DNA of 64,000 nucleotides from Nocardia rosealba (GCF_020216065.1 NZ_JAIWNA010000002.1:62001-126000); one strand, 5' to 3'. Counted from the first letter of the stretch, positions 35,043 through 43,903 are shown. Notes: generated by a model from the letters alone, not told the origin. A program made the numbers and translations.

Positions 35043-37319
35043 GTGGGTAGGCGGGTGTCGGGGAATCTTCCGGCGGAGGTGACCAGCTTTGTGGGGCGCG
35101 ACGATGATGTCGCCGCGGCCAGGAAGCTGCTCGGTGGCACGCGGTTGCTCACGTTGACCGGGGTGGGTGGGGTCGGCAAGACGCGGTTGAGCAGGCGGGT
35201 GGGGGAGGTGGCTCGGCGGGCGTTTCCCGACGGCGTGTGGCTGGTGGAGCTGGCTCATCTGAACGATCCGGACCTGGTCGCGTCGACAGTGGCACGCGAA
35301 CTCGGATTGCGTGACGACATCAGTGCCCCGCTCACCGCCCTCATCGCGCACCTGGCCGACGCCGATCTCCTGCTGATTCTGGACAACTGCGAGCACATGA
35401 TCGACGCGTGCGCCGCGCTCGCAGACCGGCTGATCCCGGCCACAACCGGCCTGCGGATCCTCGCGACCAGCCGCGAACCGCTCGGCGTCCCCGGCGAGCA
35501 GATTCTGCCCGTGGCCCCGCTGCCGGTACCCGGCTCCGATCAGGCCGGCCTCGACAACCCGGCGATCTGCCTGCTGATCGACCGCGCCACCGCCGCGGAC
35601 CCGAATTTCGCACGACGCGCCGCTGATCCGGCGACACTGATCGCGATCTGCCGCCGCCTCGACGGCATCCCGCTCGCCCTCGAATTGGCGGCGCTGCGGA
35701 TGCGGATGTTCACCCCCGAGCAGGTCCTGGCCCGACTCGACGACGCGATGGGGCTGCTCACCACCGGCCCGCGCGCCGCACCGGAACGCCAGCAGACGTT
35801 GGCGTCGGCGATTCGCTGGAGCTACGACCTGTGTACACCGGACGAGCAAAAGCTGTGGGAACAGCTGTCGGTCTTCGCGGGCGGTGTCGACCTCGCCGCC
35901 GCCGAAGCGGCCTGCCACGTCGGCGCACCGCAGACCCTGCTCGACGCGCTCACCGGGCTGGTCGACAAGTCCGTGCTGAGCTACGGCCCGGGCGTCGACG
36001 GCGCGGGGCGGTACACGATGCTCGAGCCGCTGCGCCAGTTCGCCGGTGATCGTTTGCGGGCGCGCGGCGCCGAATACGCCGCCCGGATCGCCCATCGCGA
36101 GTTCTACTACCGCCTCGCGCGCCGCGGTCGCGACGAGTACTGGAGCTCCGCGGACACCACCTGGTTCGGCGATGTCGCCCGCGAACACGCCAATCTGCGT
36201 GCCGCGCTGCAGTTCTGCCTCGACGATCCGGCCGGTGCCCGGCGCGCGCTCGAGATCGCGACCGAGCTGTGGCCGTTCTGGGAGCACTGCCACCTGCTGC
36301 TGGAGGGTTACCGCTGGCTGTCGGAGGCGCTGGCGAAGAACACCGAGCGCACTGTCGTCCGGGCCAGGGCGCTGGCTGCTTGCGCGGTGATCGCCGCGAT
36401 GCGCGGTGAGTCCGAGAAGGCGGCGGAATTCGCCGGCGCCGGTGCCGCGATCGCCGCCGAAACCGGGTCGGCCCAGGTGCGTTCCGAGACCGAAATGGCC
36501 AGAGCCGTGCTGGTTTTCGGTGCGGGCGATCCACGAGGCGCACTCGACATCGCCCTGGCGGTATCGGTCTGCGCGCGCGAGTGCACGCACCCACGCGTGG
36601 AGATGGAAAGCCTGGCATTCGCCGCTGTCTGCGCGCTGGCCCTCGACGACCCGCACGCCGCCGCCCTCACCGAGCAACTCCTGGCCGTGACCAGCGAACA
36701 CGGCTCCCACCTGCTCGGCGGACTCGCCCATTGGGCGGTCGGCACCCAGCGACAGCGCGACGGCGATCAGCGCGGCGCGGTCGCCGCCCTGCGCCGATCG
36801 ATCGAGTTGTTCCGGCTCTTCGACCGGTGCGCCTGGATCGCCACCAGCGTCGACGGCCTGGCCTGGACGGCCGCCGCCGACGGCGACCTCGAGCGCGCGG
36901 CACGGCTGATGGGTGCGGCGACGGCCGTCCGCCGGGGCAGTTCGCAACGCCTCGCGCACGCGATGACCCAGCTCATCGGTCGGCGGATCCGCGAACAGGT
37001 CGAGCACGCACTCGGTGCCCGGGAGTTCGCCGCCTGCTTCGACGCGGGCGCCGGACTCACCGCCGAGGACGCCGTCGACTACGCGACGGGCAGCGAACCG
37101 TCGACGGTCGCCGTCGCCGACACGGGACTGGAGGTGCTGACCCGAAGGGAACGCGACGTGGCGATGTTGATCGCGCGCGGCTACGGCAACCGCCGGATCG
37201 CGCAGGAACTGGTGATCTCGGTCCGCACCGCCGAGAGCCATGTCGACCACATCCTCACCAAACTGGGTTTCACCTCCCGCACCCAGATCGCCGCCTGGGT
37301 CAGCCGACTCACCGCGTGA
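35043..37319 (+). CDS. Large LuxR family regulator with NB-ARC-type ATPase (second copy of this architecture)
   Basis: STAND regulator of about 758 residues from GTG 35043. It begins NLPAEVTSFVGRDDDVAAARKLL, with Walker A TGVGGVGKTRLSR and Walker B LLILDNCEHMIDAC. TPR-like repeats follow, then a C-terminal LuxR HTH, VLTRRERDVAMLIARGYGNRRIAQEL plus TAESHVDHILTKLGF (about 690-750). It shares the design and length of the protein at 16365-18647, so they are paralogues by architecture. A GTG at 34968 is an alternative start. It is divergent from the kinase-fold protein and 129 bases upstream of an IclR gene. Confidence 0.92.
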   Translation: MGRRVSGNLPAEVTSFVGRDDDVAAARKLLGGTRLLTLTGVGGVGKTRLSRRVGEVARRAFPDGVWLVELAHLNDPDLVASTVARELGLRDDISAPLTALIAHLADADLLLILDNCEHMIDACAALADRLIPATTGLRILATSREPLGVPGEQILPVAPLPVPGSDQAGLDNPAICLLIDRATAADPNFARRAADPATLIAICRRLDGIPLALELAALRMRMFTPEQVLARLDDAMGLLTTGPRAAPERQQTLASAIRWSYDLCTPDEQKLWEQLSVFAGGVDLAAAEAACHVGAPQTLLDALTGLVDKSVLSYGPGVDGAGRYTMLEPLRQFAGDRLRARGAEYAARIAHREFYYRLARRGRDEYWSSADTTWFGDVAREHANLRAALQFCLDDPAGARRALEIATELWPFWEHCHLLLEGYRWLSEALAKNTERTVVRARALAACAVIAAMRGESEKAAEFAGAGAAIAAETGSAQVRSETEMARAVLVFGAGDPRGALDIALAVSVCARECTHPRVEMESLAFAAVCALALDDPHAAALTEQLLAVTSEHGSHLLGGLAHWAVGTQRQRDGDQRGAVAALRRSIELFRLFDRCAWIATSVDGLAWTAAADGDLERAARLMGAATAVRRGSSQRLAHAMTQLIGRRIREQVEHALGAREFAACFDAGAGLTAEDAVDYATGSEPSTVAVADTGLEVLTRRERDVAMLIARGYGNRRIAQELVISVRTAESHVDHILTKLGFTSRTQIAAWVSRLTA

Positions 37320-37350
37320 CGTCGCGAAATCGAGCTCCGGGGAGGCGATC

Positions 37351-37380
37351 TCCGTAGTCCGCGCGCACGACTTCCGTAGT
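37351..37380. promoter_or_regulatory. Direct repeat TCCGTAGT upstream of the IclR gene
   Basis: TCCGTAGT at 37351-37358 and 37373-37380, 22 bases apart (two helical turns), both followed by a CCGCG element. Regularly spaced half-sites like these could be an autoregulatory operator for the IclR gene that starts at 37449. Confidence 0.35.
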
Positions 37381-37448
37381 TTCCGCGATTCCCGCGCGCC
37401 GCCGGACCGGCACAGTGATGCCCACAGCCAACAGCAGTGAGGTGAGGC

Positions 37449-38246
37449 ATGACCGTCGACGAACGCGTCGCGCCCCGGACAACGGCGCGCACCGGCCGCG
37501 CACCGGTCTCGATGATCGAGCGGATGACCCTGATCCTGGACAGCTTCGACGGACCCGTGCCGATGCGCACCCTGATCGACGTCGCCGAACGCACCGGTCT
37601 GCCCCGTTCGAGTGTGCACCGCATCATCGATCAGATGATCCGGCTGCGCTGGCTCGCACACGCACCCGGCGGCTACCGTCTGGGCACCCGGGCACTGGAA
37701 CTCGGCGGACTCGCCATCGAGCACAACGAGATTCGCGATGCGATGGGGCCGCTGCTGCACGAATTGTGCCGAACCACCGGCATGATCGCGCACCTCGGCG
37801 TGCTCGACGGCCCAGAGGTGCTCATCATCGACAAGGTGGTCGGCCGCAGCGGTGCCGATATCCCGACCCGCCTCGGCGGCCGCATCCCCGCGCACTGCAC
37901 CGCAATCGGGAAGGCGCTGCTGGCCACCCTCCAGCCGAGTGTCATCGAATTGGCCTTCCCGCAGCACCTTTCGCGCCTCACCTCCCGCACCATCGCCCTC
38001 CGCAGCGGACTGCACCGCGAACTGGACCGCGTGCGGAATCATCAGGGAGTCGCCCTCGATCGTGAGGAGTCGATAACCGGCATCGTGTGCGTGGGGGTGC
38101 CGATCAGGGCCGACGAGGGGATCGCCGCGCTGTCGCTGTCCGGACGGATCGGTGGGCAGCATCCGCCGGGCACGGCCCGGCTCGCCCGGATCCTGGTCGA
38201 CGTCGCCGCCGAAGCCGCGCGAGCGATCGCCCCCCGGCACGAATAG
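37449..38246 (+). CDS. IclR family transcriptional regulator
   Basis: Regulator of 265 residues. The N-terminal winged HTH contains PMRTLIDVAERTGLPRSSVHRIIDQMIRLRWLAHAPGGYRLG (about 38-80); a GAF-like effector domain follows, with IPAHCTAIGKALLA (about 150-165) and GIVCVGVPIRADEGIAALSLSG. The ribosome binding site GTGAGGTGAGG is close to the ATG. No catabolic operon is adjacent, so its target is not evident. Confidence 0.95.
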   Translation: MTVDERVAPRTTARTGRAPVSMIERMTLILDSFDGPVPMRTLIDVAERTGLPRSSVHRIIDQMIRLRWLAHAPGGYRLGTRALELGGLAIEHNEIRDAMGPLLHELCRTTGMIAHLGVLDGPEVLIIDKVVGRSGADIPTRLGGRIPAHCTAIGKALLATLQPSVIELAFPQHLSRLTSRTIALRSGLHRELDRVRNHQGVALDREESITGIVCVGVPIRADEGIAALSLSGRIGGQHPPGTARLARILVDVAAEAARAIAPRHE

Positions 38247-38306
38247 GTGGTGGGTCACGGCTCGTGCGGCCCTGACCCACCAAGCGGGTACGGTTCGCTA
38301 TTTCGG

Positions 38307-39209
38307 TCAGCCGACGAGGTTCTTCCGCAATTTCACCAGCGTCATCCCGTCGATGCCGAGGCCGTCGGTGAGGAATTTGCCGAAGCTGCCGTAATCCTGT
38401 TCCAATTTCCGCACCGCGGTGTCGAGATATTCGGTGCGGACTTCCTGCAGCGGGATGAGCAGATCGGGGTTCTGCATATACCCGGCCTGTTTCACCTGCT
38501 CCCGCAGTTTCGCGTCGGCGGCGGAACGGAATTCGTTGGAGCGCAGATAATCCTGACGTGCGGTCTGCTCGGGGACGCCGACCGCGCGCAACACCACATA
38601 GGTGAGGAATCCGGTTCGGTCCTTCCCGGATGTGCAGTGATAGAGCAGGGCACCATCGGTGGCGGCGAGTTCGCGAACGGTGGCCCCGAACGCGGCACGC
38701 GACGCGTCGGTGAGGAAACTGGCGTAGACACCGCTCATGATCCGCTCGGCACCACCGTTACCCAGTACTTCCTGCTGACGCTGTGGATCCTTGGACTGGA
38801 TGATCTGCATCATCTGGACGAACAATCCGGTGTCGTCGATGGGTCGGGCAACCAGCGGCACCCCGGCGGGCAACCGGTCGGCCCCCATGAATTGCACCTC
38901 CCCGGGGGTGCGGAGGTCGACCACGGATTTCAGGTTGCGCCCGGCCAGGGTGGCCACATCACCATCGGTCAGCTTCGGTAAGGCGTCGGCGCGAATCGCC
39001 TTGCCGGACTTGACAGTCGCTCCGTCATAGGTGCGGTAACCGCCGATATCGCGAACATTGACCGCCCCCTGCAGGGAGATCTGCCCGCCCGAACTCGGAG
39101 CCGCCACAGCGGGTGGCGACGGCAATACGGCCGTGCTCACGAGCGCGAGGGAGGCCATGGCGGTGGTCATCACGGAGACGATGATGCGTTTCGTGCGAAT
39201 TGCTTTCAC
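38307..39209 (-). CDS. Exported tyrosine/lipid phosphatase (PtpB-like)
   Basis: Secreted phosphatase of 300 residues. The P-loop is HCTSGKDRTG (191-200), giving catalytic Cys192 and Arg198; the Lys-Asp pair inside the loop is typical of PtpB-type enzymes that act on phosphotyrosine and phosphoinositides. NVRDIGGYRTYDG (51-63) is the conserved family N-terminal motif. The start is taken as GTG 39209, because a positively charged segment (KAIRTKRIIV) and a hydrophobic signal sequence ending near AVAAPSS follow at once. In pathogenic mycobacteria the related PtpB modifies host signalling; a host role here is inference. Confidence 0.92.
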   Translation of the reverse strand: MKAIRTKRIIVSVMTTAMASLALVSTAVLPSPPAVAAPSSGGQISLQGAVNVRDIGGYRTYDGATVKSGKAIRADALPKLTDGDVATLAGRNLKSVVDLRTPGEVQFMGADRLPAGVPLVARPIDDTGLFVQMMQIIQSKDPQRQQEVLGNGGAERIMSGVYASFLTDASRAAFGATVRELAATDGALLYHCTSGKDRTGFLTYVVLRAVGVPEQTARQDYLRSNEFRSAADAKLREQVKQAGYMQNPDLLIPLQEVRTEYLDTAVRKLEQDYGSFGKFLTDGLGIDGMTLVKLRKNLVG

Positions 39210-39386
39210 ATCGAAAACGGTATGTATTTCCCCGCCCCCACCACGCGCCACAATCAATGGCCGGGATTGTGTCTTGACATGCTCGTCCGGGGGCAGGTCC
39301 CCACGCAGCCCCTGATTCTTCCGTCTGTCGGGCCGCAGCGCCGAACGGCAGTGTGACGATCGGGTCGGTTCGATCGAAGGAGAACG

Positions 39387-39659
39387 ATGAAATTCGCGAT
39401 GACGCAGAGCCTGGTGGCCGGTGCCGCCGTTACACTGCTCGGTGCCGGGGTAGCCGTGGCCGCACCGGGGACCGAGCCGGTGCCGGTGCGCCAAGCCGAA
39501 GCGATCGTCGACACCGGCAGTGCGAATGTGGTCGGGGACCTGCTGTACACGCTGCTCAGCGTCACGGGATCGGCGGAACTGGGCAGAGCCATCTACGACC
39601 CGCGCATCGGCTGCGACATCGTTGCCTGCGAACCGATCTGGTTCGGGTCTGCCCGGTAG
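39387..39659 (+). CDS. Small exported protein, function unknown
   Basis: Ninety residues with a signal peptide (MKFAMTQSLVAGAAVTLLGAGVAVAAPG), leaving about 60 mature residues with two cysteines (GCDIVAC) that could form a small disulfide loop. AAGGAGAA precedes the ATG at a good distance. I do not recognise a family. It is divergent from the exported phosphatase and convergent with the NAD-kinase-like gene. Confidence 0.82.
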   Translation: MKFAMTQSLVAGAAVTLLGAGVAVAAPGTEPVPVRQAEAIVDTGSANVVGDLLYTLLSVTGSAELGRAIYDPRIGCDIVACEPIWFGSAR

Positions 39660-39677
39660 GCGACTGACTGTCCTACT

Positions 39678-40529
39678 TCAACGCACCAGGCGCAGACTGG
39701 TGGTGGCGAGGCCGACGCTGAGCCGTTGGCCCCAGCCGAGGCGTAGTGCGTCGTGCTCGATGCCGTCGCCGAAGGCCACCAGTCCGTCGGACTCCACGTC
39801 GATGTGCAGGCTTTCGCCGGTGATCTCGCCTTCGGTGTGCACGATCCCGGTGGCCGGTGACGGCCACGCCTCCCGGACGAACCAGACGAGTCTGCGCTCG
39901 GTGGGATGGGGCAGGGGGACAGGGCTTTTCCGTTCGCGGTGGGCCGACAGGCACCAGCCTGTCGCACCCGTCCCGCTGCCGACGAGGACGCCCGACGATG
40001 CCTGGCGCTCGTCACGGATGCGGTACCGGCTGGTCTGGTGGCTCGGATGGCCGATGTAGATCTCGTTGAGCGCGCGTAGGGTCGCGCCGTCGTCCGTTCT
40101 CGCCTCGACCATCGTGCGGTCCTCGGTGTTACCGGTGCTGTGCAGGAGTTCCGTCGCGTCGGCGGGGGAGTGCTCGGCGAGCACGCCCGGTTCCGGGCTG
40201 ATGCCGATGACGGGCTGGCCGTCGAGGTACTTGGCAACATTGGCGACCAGGCCGTCCTGCCCGACGATCACCACGATGTCCTCGGGGCCGAACAGGAACC
40301 GCGACAGGTCTTCCCGCTCGACCGTGCCGCGCCGCCAGTCGAGCGGAATGGCCGCGCTGACCTCGCCGATCGCCGCGCGGGTCCGCCGGTCGCGCTCCAC
40401 CACCTCGTCGAGTGACCTGCCGCGCGAGTTCAGGAAGAACTCCACCTGCCCGCGCGTGCCGTGCCGCGCCAGCAGCTCCGAGAGCTCGGTTCGCCTGTGC
40501 ACCAGCACAATTCGTGGGGCCAGGCTCAT
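39678..40529 (-). CDS. NAD kinase-like protein with altered nucleotide-binding motif
   Basis: Protein of 283 residues in the NAD kinase/diacylglycerol kinase fold. The family GGDGT motif appears as [12 protein letters not shown] (the aspartate is kept, the second Gly is Gln and Thr is lost), the NE motif as ALNEIYIG, and the TPTGSTAY element as [13 protein letters not shown]. Catalytic capacity is therefore possible, but substrate choice may differ from classical NAD kinase. The housekeeping enzyme is usually monocistronic. Here the gene overlaps the SPFH gene by four bases (ATGA, 40529-40526), so the two proteins are made together and probably work together. Confidence 0.82.
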   Translation of the reverse strand: MSLAPRIVLVHRRTELSELLARHGTRGQVEFFLNSRGRSLDEVVERDRRTRAAIGEVSAAIPLDWRRGTVEREDLSRFLFGPEDIVVIVGQDGLVANVAKYLDGQPVIGISPEPGVLAEHSPADATELLHSTGNTEDRTMVEARTDDGATLRALNEIYIGHPSHQTSRYRIRDERQASSGVLVGSGTGATGWCLSAHRERKSPVPLPHPTERRLVWFVREAWPSPATGIVHTEGEITGESLHIDVESDGLVAFGDGIEHDALRLGWGQRLSVGLATTSLRLVR

Positions 40530-41470
40530 CGGGTGAACCGTTGCAGGATCGGGGCGATCATGTCCGGGGTCAGGGTGAGGCTGCCGATCTCCGGCAGGTT
40601 GCCCGCGAGTTCCTTCGCCGCCAACGCGTACAGCGTTTCCTGGGGGACGTCCCGGTAGGCATCCAGGCGCGCCTTCTCTCCGGCGGCCTCGGCCTCGGCG
40701 AGCTTGCGGATCCCGTCGGCCTTGGCGTCGACGGCGATCCGGTCGGCTCTGGCCTGGCCCTCGGCCTTCTCCAATGCGTTCGCGCCGCGCTGGACCACCA
40801 GGAGCTCCTCCCGCTTCGCCAGTTCGATCTGGTTCTGCAGTTCGTTCTCGCTGATCGCACGCTCGCGTTCGACGGCGAGCGCGCGTCGCTCGTAGGTCGC
40901 CCGGTCCGCTTCCTGCTGGACCTTCTCGCGGACCGTGGTCTGAAGCGCCTTCTCCATCTCCGCGTCGGGGCGGATAGCGACCACGCGGACGTCGATGATC
41001 TCCAGCCCGATGTGAGCCGCGGTCAGATTTCCCGTAGCTTCCTTGACCTTTTCGACGCCGGTGCGGATGGCGGTCTCGAGATCGAGCGTGGCCAGGACCT
41101 CGAGGGCGTGTTGCTGGGTGTTCTCGGTGAGGGTGTTCGCGATCTGGCTCAGCGGATCCTGGCGCCAGGTGCCCGTATCGGGGTCTATCGAGAAGTCGAT
41201 CCGGCTCGTCGTCGTCGCGGGATCGGTGCAGCGGTAGGTGACCGTCAGCTGGACCGTGACGTCCTGGTGGTCGTGTGTGCGGGCGTGGAAGAGCATCGGC
41301 AGCTCGCGGTCGTCCACCGGAACCTCGCTGAGCACCGCCGTGCTCGGGCGGAACCAGAAGCTCAGCCCCGTGCCGTCGTGCAGGAGTTTGCCCTTGCGGA
41401 CGTGTCTGACGTGCACTGTCGGGGCGCCCCTGAGGTGCCGCAGTCCGGGGTAGCTGCTGATGTCGGCCAT
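40526..41470 (-). CDS. SPFH/band-7 domain protein
   Basis: Band-7 protein of 314 residues. The SPFH domain covers about residues 20-165, including [20 protein letters not shown] and [19 protein letters not shown] long Ala/Glu-rich coiled coil follows (about 165-270), with [21 protein letters not shown]. No N-terminal membrane helix is obvious, unlike slipins and flotillins, so it may bind membranes peripherally or be soluble. AAGGAGAAGG lies directly before the ATG at 41470; an ATG at 41503 lies inside a palindrome and lacks such a site. It is coupled to the NAD-kinase-like gene. Confidence 0.9.
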   Translation of the reverse strand: MADISSYPGLRHLRGAPTVHVRHVRKGKLLHDGTGLSFWFRPSTAVLSEVPVDDRELPMLFHARTHDHQDVTVQLTVTYRCTDPATTTSRIDFSIDPDTGTWRQDPLSQIANTLTENTQQHALEVLATLDLETAIRTGVEKVKEATGNLTAAHIGLEIIDVRVVAIRPDAEMEKALQTTVREKVQQEADRATYERRALAVERERAISENELQNQIELAKREELLVVQRGANALEKAEGQARADRIAVDAKADGIRKLAEAEAAGEKARLDAYRDVPQETLYALAAKELAGNLPEIGSLTLTPDMIAPILQRFTR

Positions 41471-41484
41471 CGCCTTCTCCTTCG

Positions 41485-41505
41485 TTATGGTCATAGTGAC
41501 CATAA
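41485..41505. promoter_or_regulatory. Perfect 9-base inverted repeat before the SPFH/NAD-kinase-like operon
   Basis: Arms TTATGGTCA (41485-41493) and TGACCATAA (41497-41505) around a TAG spacer. It is AT-rich in a very GC-rich region and sits immediately upstream of the SPFH ribosome binding site. It also contains TATGAC on the coding strand, usable as a -10. It may be a repressor operator, or an RNA hairpin next to the Shine-Dalgarno. Confidence 0.65.
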
Positions 41506-41527
41506 CAGGACTGACGGGCAGCCGTCG

Positions 41528-41565
41528 AGGGCTGTGCGCAGATCCGGGAATCTGCGCACAGCCCT
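41528..41565. terminator. Sixteen-base-pair hairpin terminator
   Basis: Arms AGGGCTGTGCGCAGAT (41528-41543) and ATCTGCGCACAGCCCT (41550-41565) pair perfectly around a six-base loop. Lies just after the stop of the minus-strand gene at 41584-41979 and isolates it from the SPFH operon. Confidence 0.85.
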
Positions 41566-41583
41566 TTACGGTTTCTGCCGTTG

Positions 41584-41979
41584 TCAGGCCAGGGCGGCGG
41601 TGATCTTGGCAGCCATCGCGGTCACCGCGGGAGAGGGGTCCTTCTTGGTGTGGGTGGCGGCCTGGACGGCGACGAGGACGGTGTCGCGGAAATTCTCGGC
41701 CTCGGCGGGGTCGTGGGCGTCGAGCAGTTTCATCGCCCCGGTCAGAGCGGGCAGGACATGATCGGCGAACTCGGCGACAGTCTTACCCGGCAGGTGGATA
41801 TCGCGCGACTTGGCCGAGAGCACATGCCCGACCAGCCCGGTCGCCGAGGTCAGCGCGGTGGTGCCCTGGGAGACGGACTTGTGCGGCGCGCCCGCAGCGG
41901 CGATGAGCGAGACAGCGCCGTACGCGGCGGTGCGCAGGGTGGCCTTGTCCTGGTCGGTCAGAGAAGCGGTGGTGATCAT
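41584..41979 (-). CDS. Small helical protein, function unknown
   Basis: Protein of 131 residues, Ala-rich and predicted all-helical, with no membrane helix or signal. Stretches such as [24 protein letters not shown] and [24 protein letters not shown] show an amphipathic pattern. I recognise no named family. It begins at ATG 41979, downstream of the serine hydrolase gene by 133 bases, and ends at a strong terminator, so it is probably its own transcription unit. Confidence 0.8.
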   Translation of the reverse strand: MITTASLTDQDKATLRTAAYGAVSLIAAAGAPHKSVSQGTTALTSATGLVGHVLSAKSRDIHLPGKTVAEFADHVLPALTGAMKLLDAHDPAEAENFRDTVLVAVQAATHTKKDPSPAVTAMAAKITAALA

Positions 41980-42003
41980 GTCGTGTCCCTCGTTTCGCTT
42001 GTG

Positions 42004-42025
42004 GCCCCGCCCTTTTCGGCGGGCC
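42004..42025. terminator. Weak GC hairpin between the serine hydrolase and the small helical protein genes
   Basis: GCCCCGCC (42004-42011) and GGCGGGCC (42018-42025) pair with one bulge around CTTTTC. On the minus strand it lies about 90 bases after the serine hydrolase stop. A terminator is the likeliest role. Confidence 0.4.
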
Positions 42026-42112
42026 CGCTTTCTTCGATGAACACACTCTGTCGCCCGCCCCTGACACGAGCCTGACGCCCTCCTGACACCTCCGCTGATA
42101 CGAGTCGGCCTG

Positions 42113-43393
42113 TCAACGAGGAGTTGTGGTTGGGGCGTCCGGTGCGGCCGGGCTGTCCGGCGACGGTTCGTTGCCGTAGAAGACCGGCAGCATGGCTTTG
42201 GCCAGTACCAGGGCCGAACCCTCGCCCGACGGCACTGTCGCGAGGTTTGTGGCGACGACGATCGTGAGGTCCGAGGCCGGGTCGTGTCCCATGAAGGTCA
42301 TGTATCCGGGGATCTGACCGTCGTGGCCGAACAGATGCTTGCCGAATCGGACGATGCCGAGTCCGTAGCCGGCGACGTCGGGGGCGGCGGGGTCGATGGG
42401 TTGGATGCTGTCCATCCGGATTCGCTGCTGCTGCTCGTCGAGCATGTCGCCCTCGACGAGCGCCCGTACGTACGTCGCCATATCGCCGGCCGTCGCGATC
42501 GCGGCACCGGCGGTCCACGTCCACGACGGGCTCGCGTCGGTGGCGTTGCCGGGTTGCAGCGTGCCCGCGAGGGCGGCGGCCTGCTGCTCGGGTGGCAGGG
42601 CGAAGGTGTCGATGGTGGAGACATTGGTGCCGAACGCGTACCCCTGCGGGTGCGGGTCGGGGATCGAGGTGTCCGTCGCGGCGGGCATCGAGGTGTGCTT
42701 CAGGCCGAGCGGTTCGAAGATCCGCTTCTGGAAATTCTCGGCGGCCGACATCTGCGTGACTTTCTCGATGACGAGGCCGAGCAGGATCGTATTGGTATTG
42801 CTGTACTCGAATTTCTCCCCCGGCGCGAAATTCACCGGATGGGAGAAGGCGATCGCGAGCATCTCCTCGGGCGTCCACACCTTGTCCGGGTCGCTGTCGA
42901 GTGTGGCATTGAATTCCGGGTCGAAGGTGTAACTGTATAGCCCGCTGCGCATTTCGGAGAGCTGGGCGATGGTGATCTGGTCTCCGTTCGGCACGCCCGG
43001 CCGATATTTATCGATCGGGTCCTCGAGCGCGAGCTTTCCCTCCTGCACCAGCTGCAGGATGACCGTCGAGGTCATGGTTTTGGTGTTGCTGCCGATCCGG
43101 AAGTAGTCGTCCGCCGACAGGGGATCGTCGGCACCGATGACACGGGTGCCGAACGTCTCGGTCCAGTCGCCTTCCTTCGGCGATCTGACGACAACGACAG
43201 CGCCGGGAATGACATTGTCCTTCATGAGCTGGGTGATCATCGGCCGCAGGGTGGCCGCGTAGGCGGGTTCGGCCTGTGCACCGGCCGATGTGCCGGTGGT
43301 ATCGCCGACGGAATCGGACGACGTTCCACAGGCCGTGGCGATGAACAAACTCACGGTCGCGACAAACACTGCGAAACTCGTCCGGTGACCCAT
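42113..43393 (-). CDS. Serine hydrolase lipoprotein (beta-lactamase/DD-peptidase fold)
   Basis: Exported class C beta-lactamase-like hydrolase of 426 residues. The lipobox IATAC puts the lipid-modified Cys at 22. The active-site SxxK is Ser102-Asn-Thr-Lys105 in RIGSNTKTMTS, the YxN motif is YSN at 197-199, and a third motif HDGQIPG replaces KTG. Such proteins are usually D-Ala-D-Ala peptidases or esterases and not true beta-lactamases. Start at 43393, directly before the charged N-terminus; the in-frame region further upstream lacks a signal peptide. Confidence 0.93.
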   Translation of the reverse strand: MGHRTSFAVFVATVSLFIATACGTSSDSVGDTTGTSAGAQAEPAYAATLRPMITQLMKDNVIPGAVVVVRSPKEGDWTETFGTRVIGADDPLSADDYFRIGSNTKTMTSTVILQLVQEGKLALEDPIDKYRPGVPNGDQITIAQLSEMRSGLYSYTFDPEFNATLDSDPDKVWTPEEMLAIAFSHPVNFAPGEKFEYSNTNTILLGLVIEKVTQMSAAENFQKRIFEPLGLKHTSMPAATDTSIPDPHPQGYAFGTNVSTIDTFALPPEQQAAALAGTLQPGNATDASPSWTWTAGAAIATAGDMATYVRALVEGDMLDEQQQRIRMDSIQPIDPAAPDVAGYGLGIVRFGKHLFGHDGQIPGYMTFMGHDPASDLTIVVATNLATVPSGEGSALVLAKAMLPVFYGNEPSPDSPAAPDAPTTTPR

Positions 43394-43522
43394 GATTCTC
43401 CGATCAGCGTGTGCTCGGGAGGGGTGTTTCGCGCTGTGCAACCCAACTCTGCTCCGTGTGAACCGAGGAAGCAATCAAGACCCGGTAACAGTGGAATGGC
43501 GCGTGACCATCGCCGGACCGCG

Positions 43523-43528
43523 TATTCT
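43523..43528 (+). promoter_or_regulatory. -10 hexamer TATTCT, probable leaderless promoter of the HNH gene
   Basis: TATTCT ends eight bases before the GTG at 43536, the distance expected if transcription begins at the start codon. No convincing -35 at 16-18 bases is seen. Confidence 0.4.
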
Positions 43529-43535
43529 CACCGTC

Positions 43536-43886
43536 GTGCCGACTGGCGGTAGCAAACAGGTTCGCGCGGCGCGTAAGCGCAAGAAACGGATGGGGCTCGT
43601 CGCCCACGACCTCACCGACGCGCAGTGGGATGCGCTCAAGGCGTCCTGGGGCGGTTGCGCCTACTGCGGCTCTGCGGTCGCGTCGCCGCAGAAGGACTGT
43701 GTGCGGGCGATCTCACGCGGTGGGCGCTACACGCTCGCCAATGTCGTACCCGCGTGTGCGTCGTGCAATGCCAGCAAATGCAATGCCGAGGTGACCGGCT
43801 GGCTGCGCCGCAAGAAGCTCGACGAACGGTCGTTCCTGGTACGCCACTACGAGATCTCGACCGGTCTCACCGCCCGGTTCCCCTGA
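43536..43886 (+). CDS. HNH endonuclease-like protein
   Basis: Small protein of 116 residues with a basic N-terminal segment (RAARKRKKR) and an HNH/zinc-finger region: CAYCGS, then the aspartate in KDCVRAISRGGRYTLANVVPACASCNASK. The two CxxC pairs would bind structural zinc. The usual first His of the motif is absent (DCVRAI stands where DHV is common), so nuclease activity is doubtful. The start is set at GTG 43536 because a -10 hexamer lies just before it and the preceding in-frame residues look noncoding. Confidence 0.78.
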   Translation: MPTGGSKQVRAARKRKKRMGLVAHDLTDAQWDALKASWGGCAYCGSAVASPQKDCVRAISRGGRYTLANVVPACASCNASKCNAEVTGWLRRKKLDERSFLVRHYEISTGLTARFP

Positions 43887-43903
43887 GTCGAACCGCCACG
43901 CGC

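Noticed and set aside
34992..38258. A 1088-codon minus-strand open frame
   Set aside because: Antisense to the second giant LuxR regulator and the IclR gene, low-complexity and without any recognisable motif.
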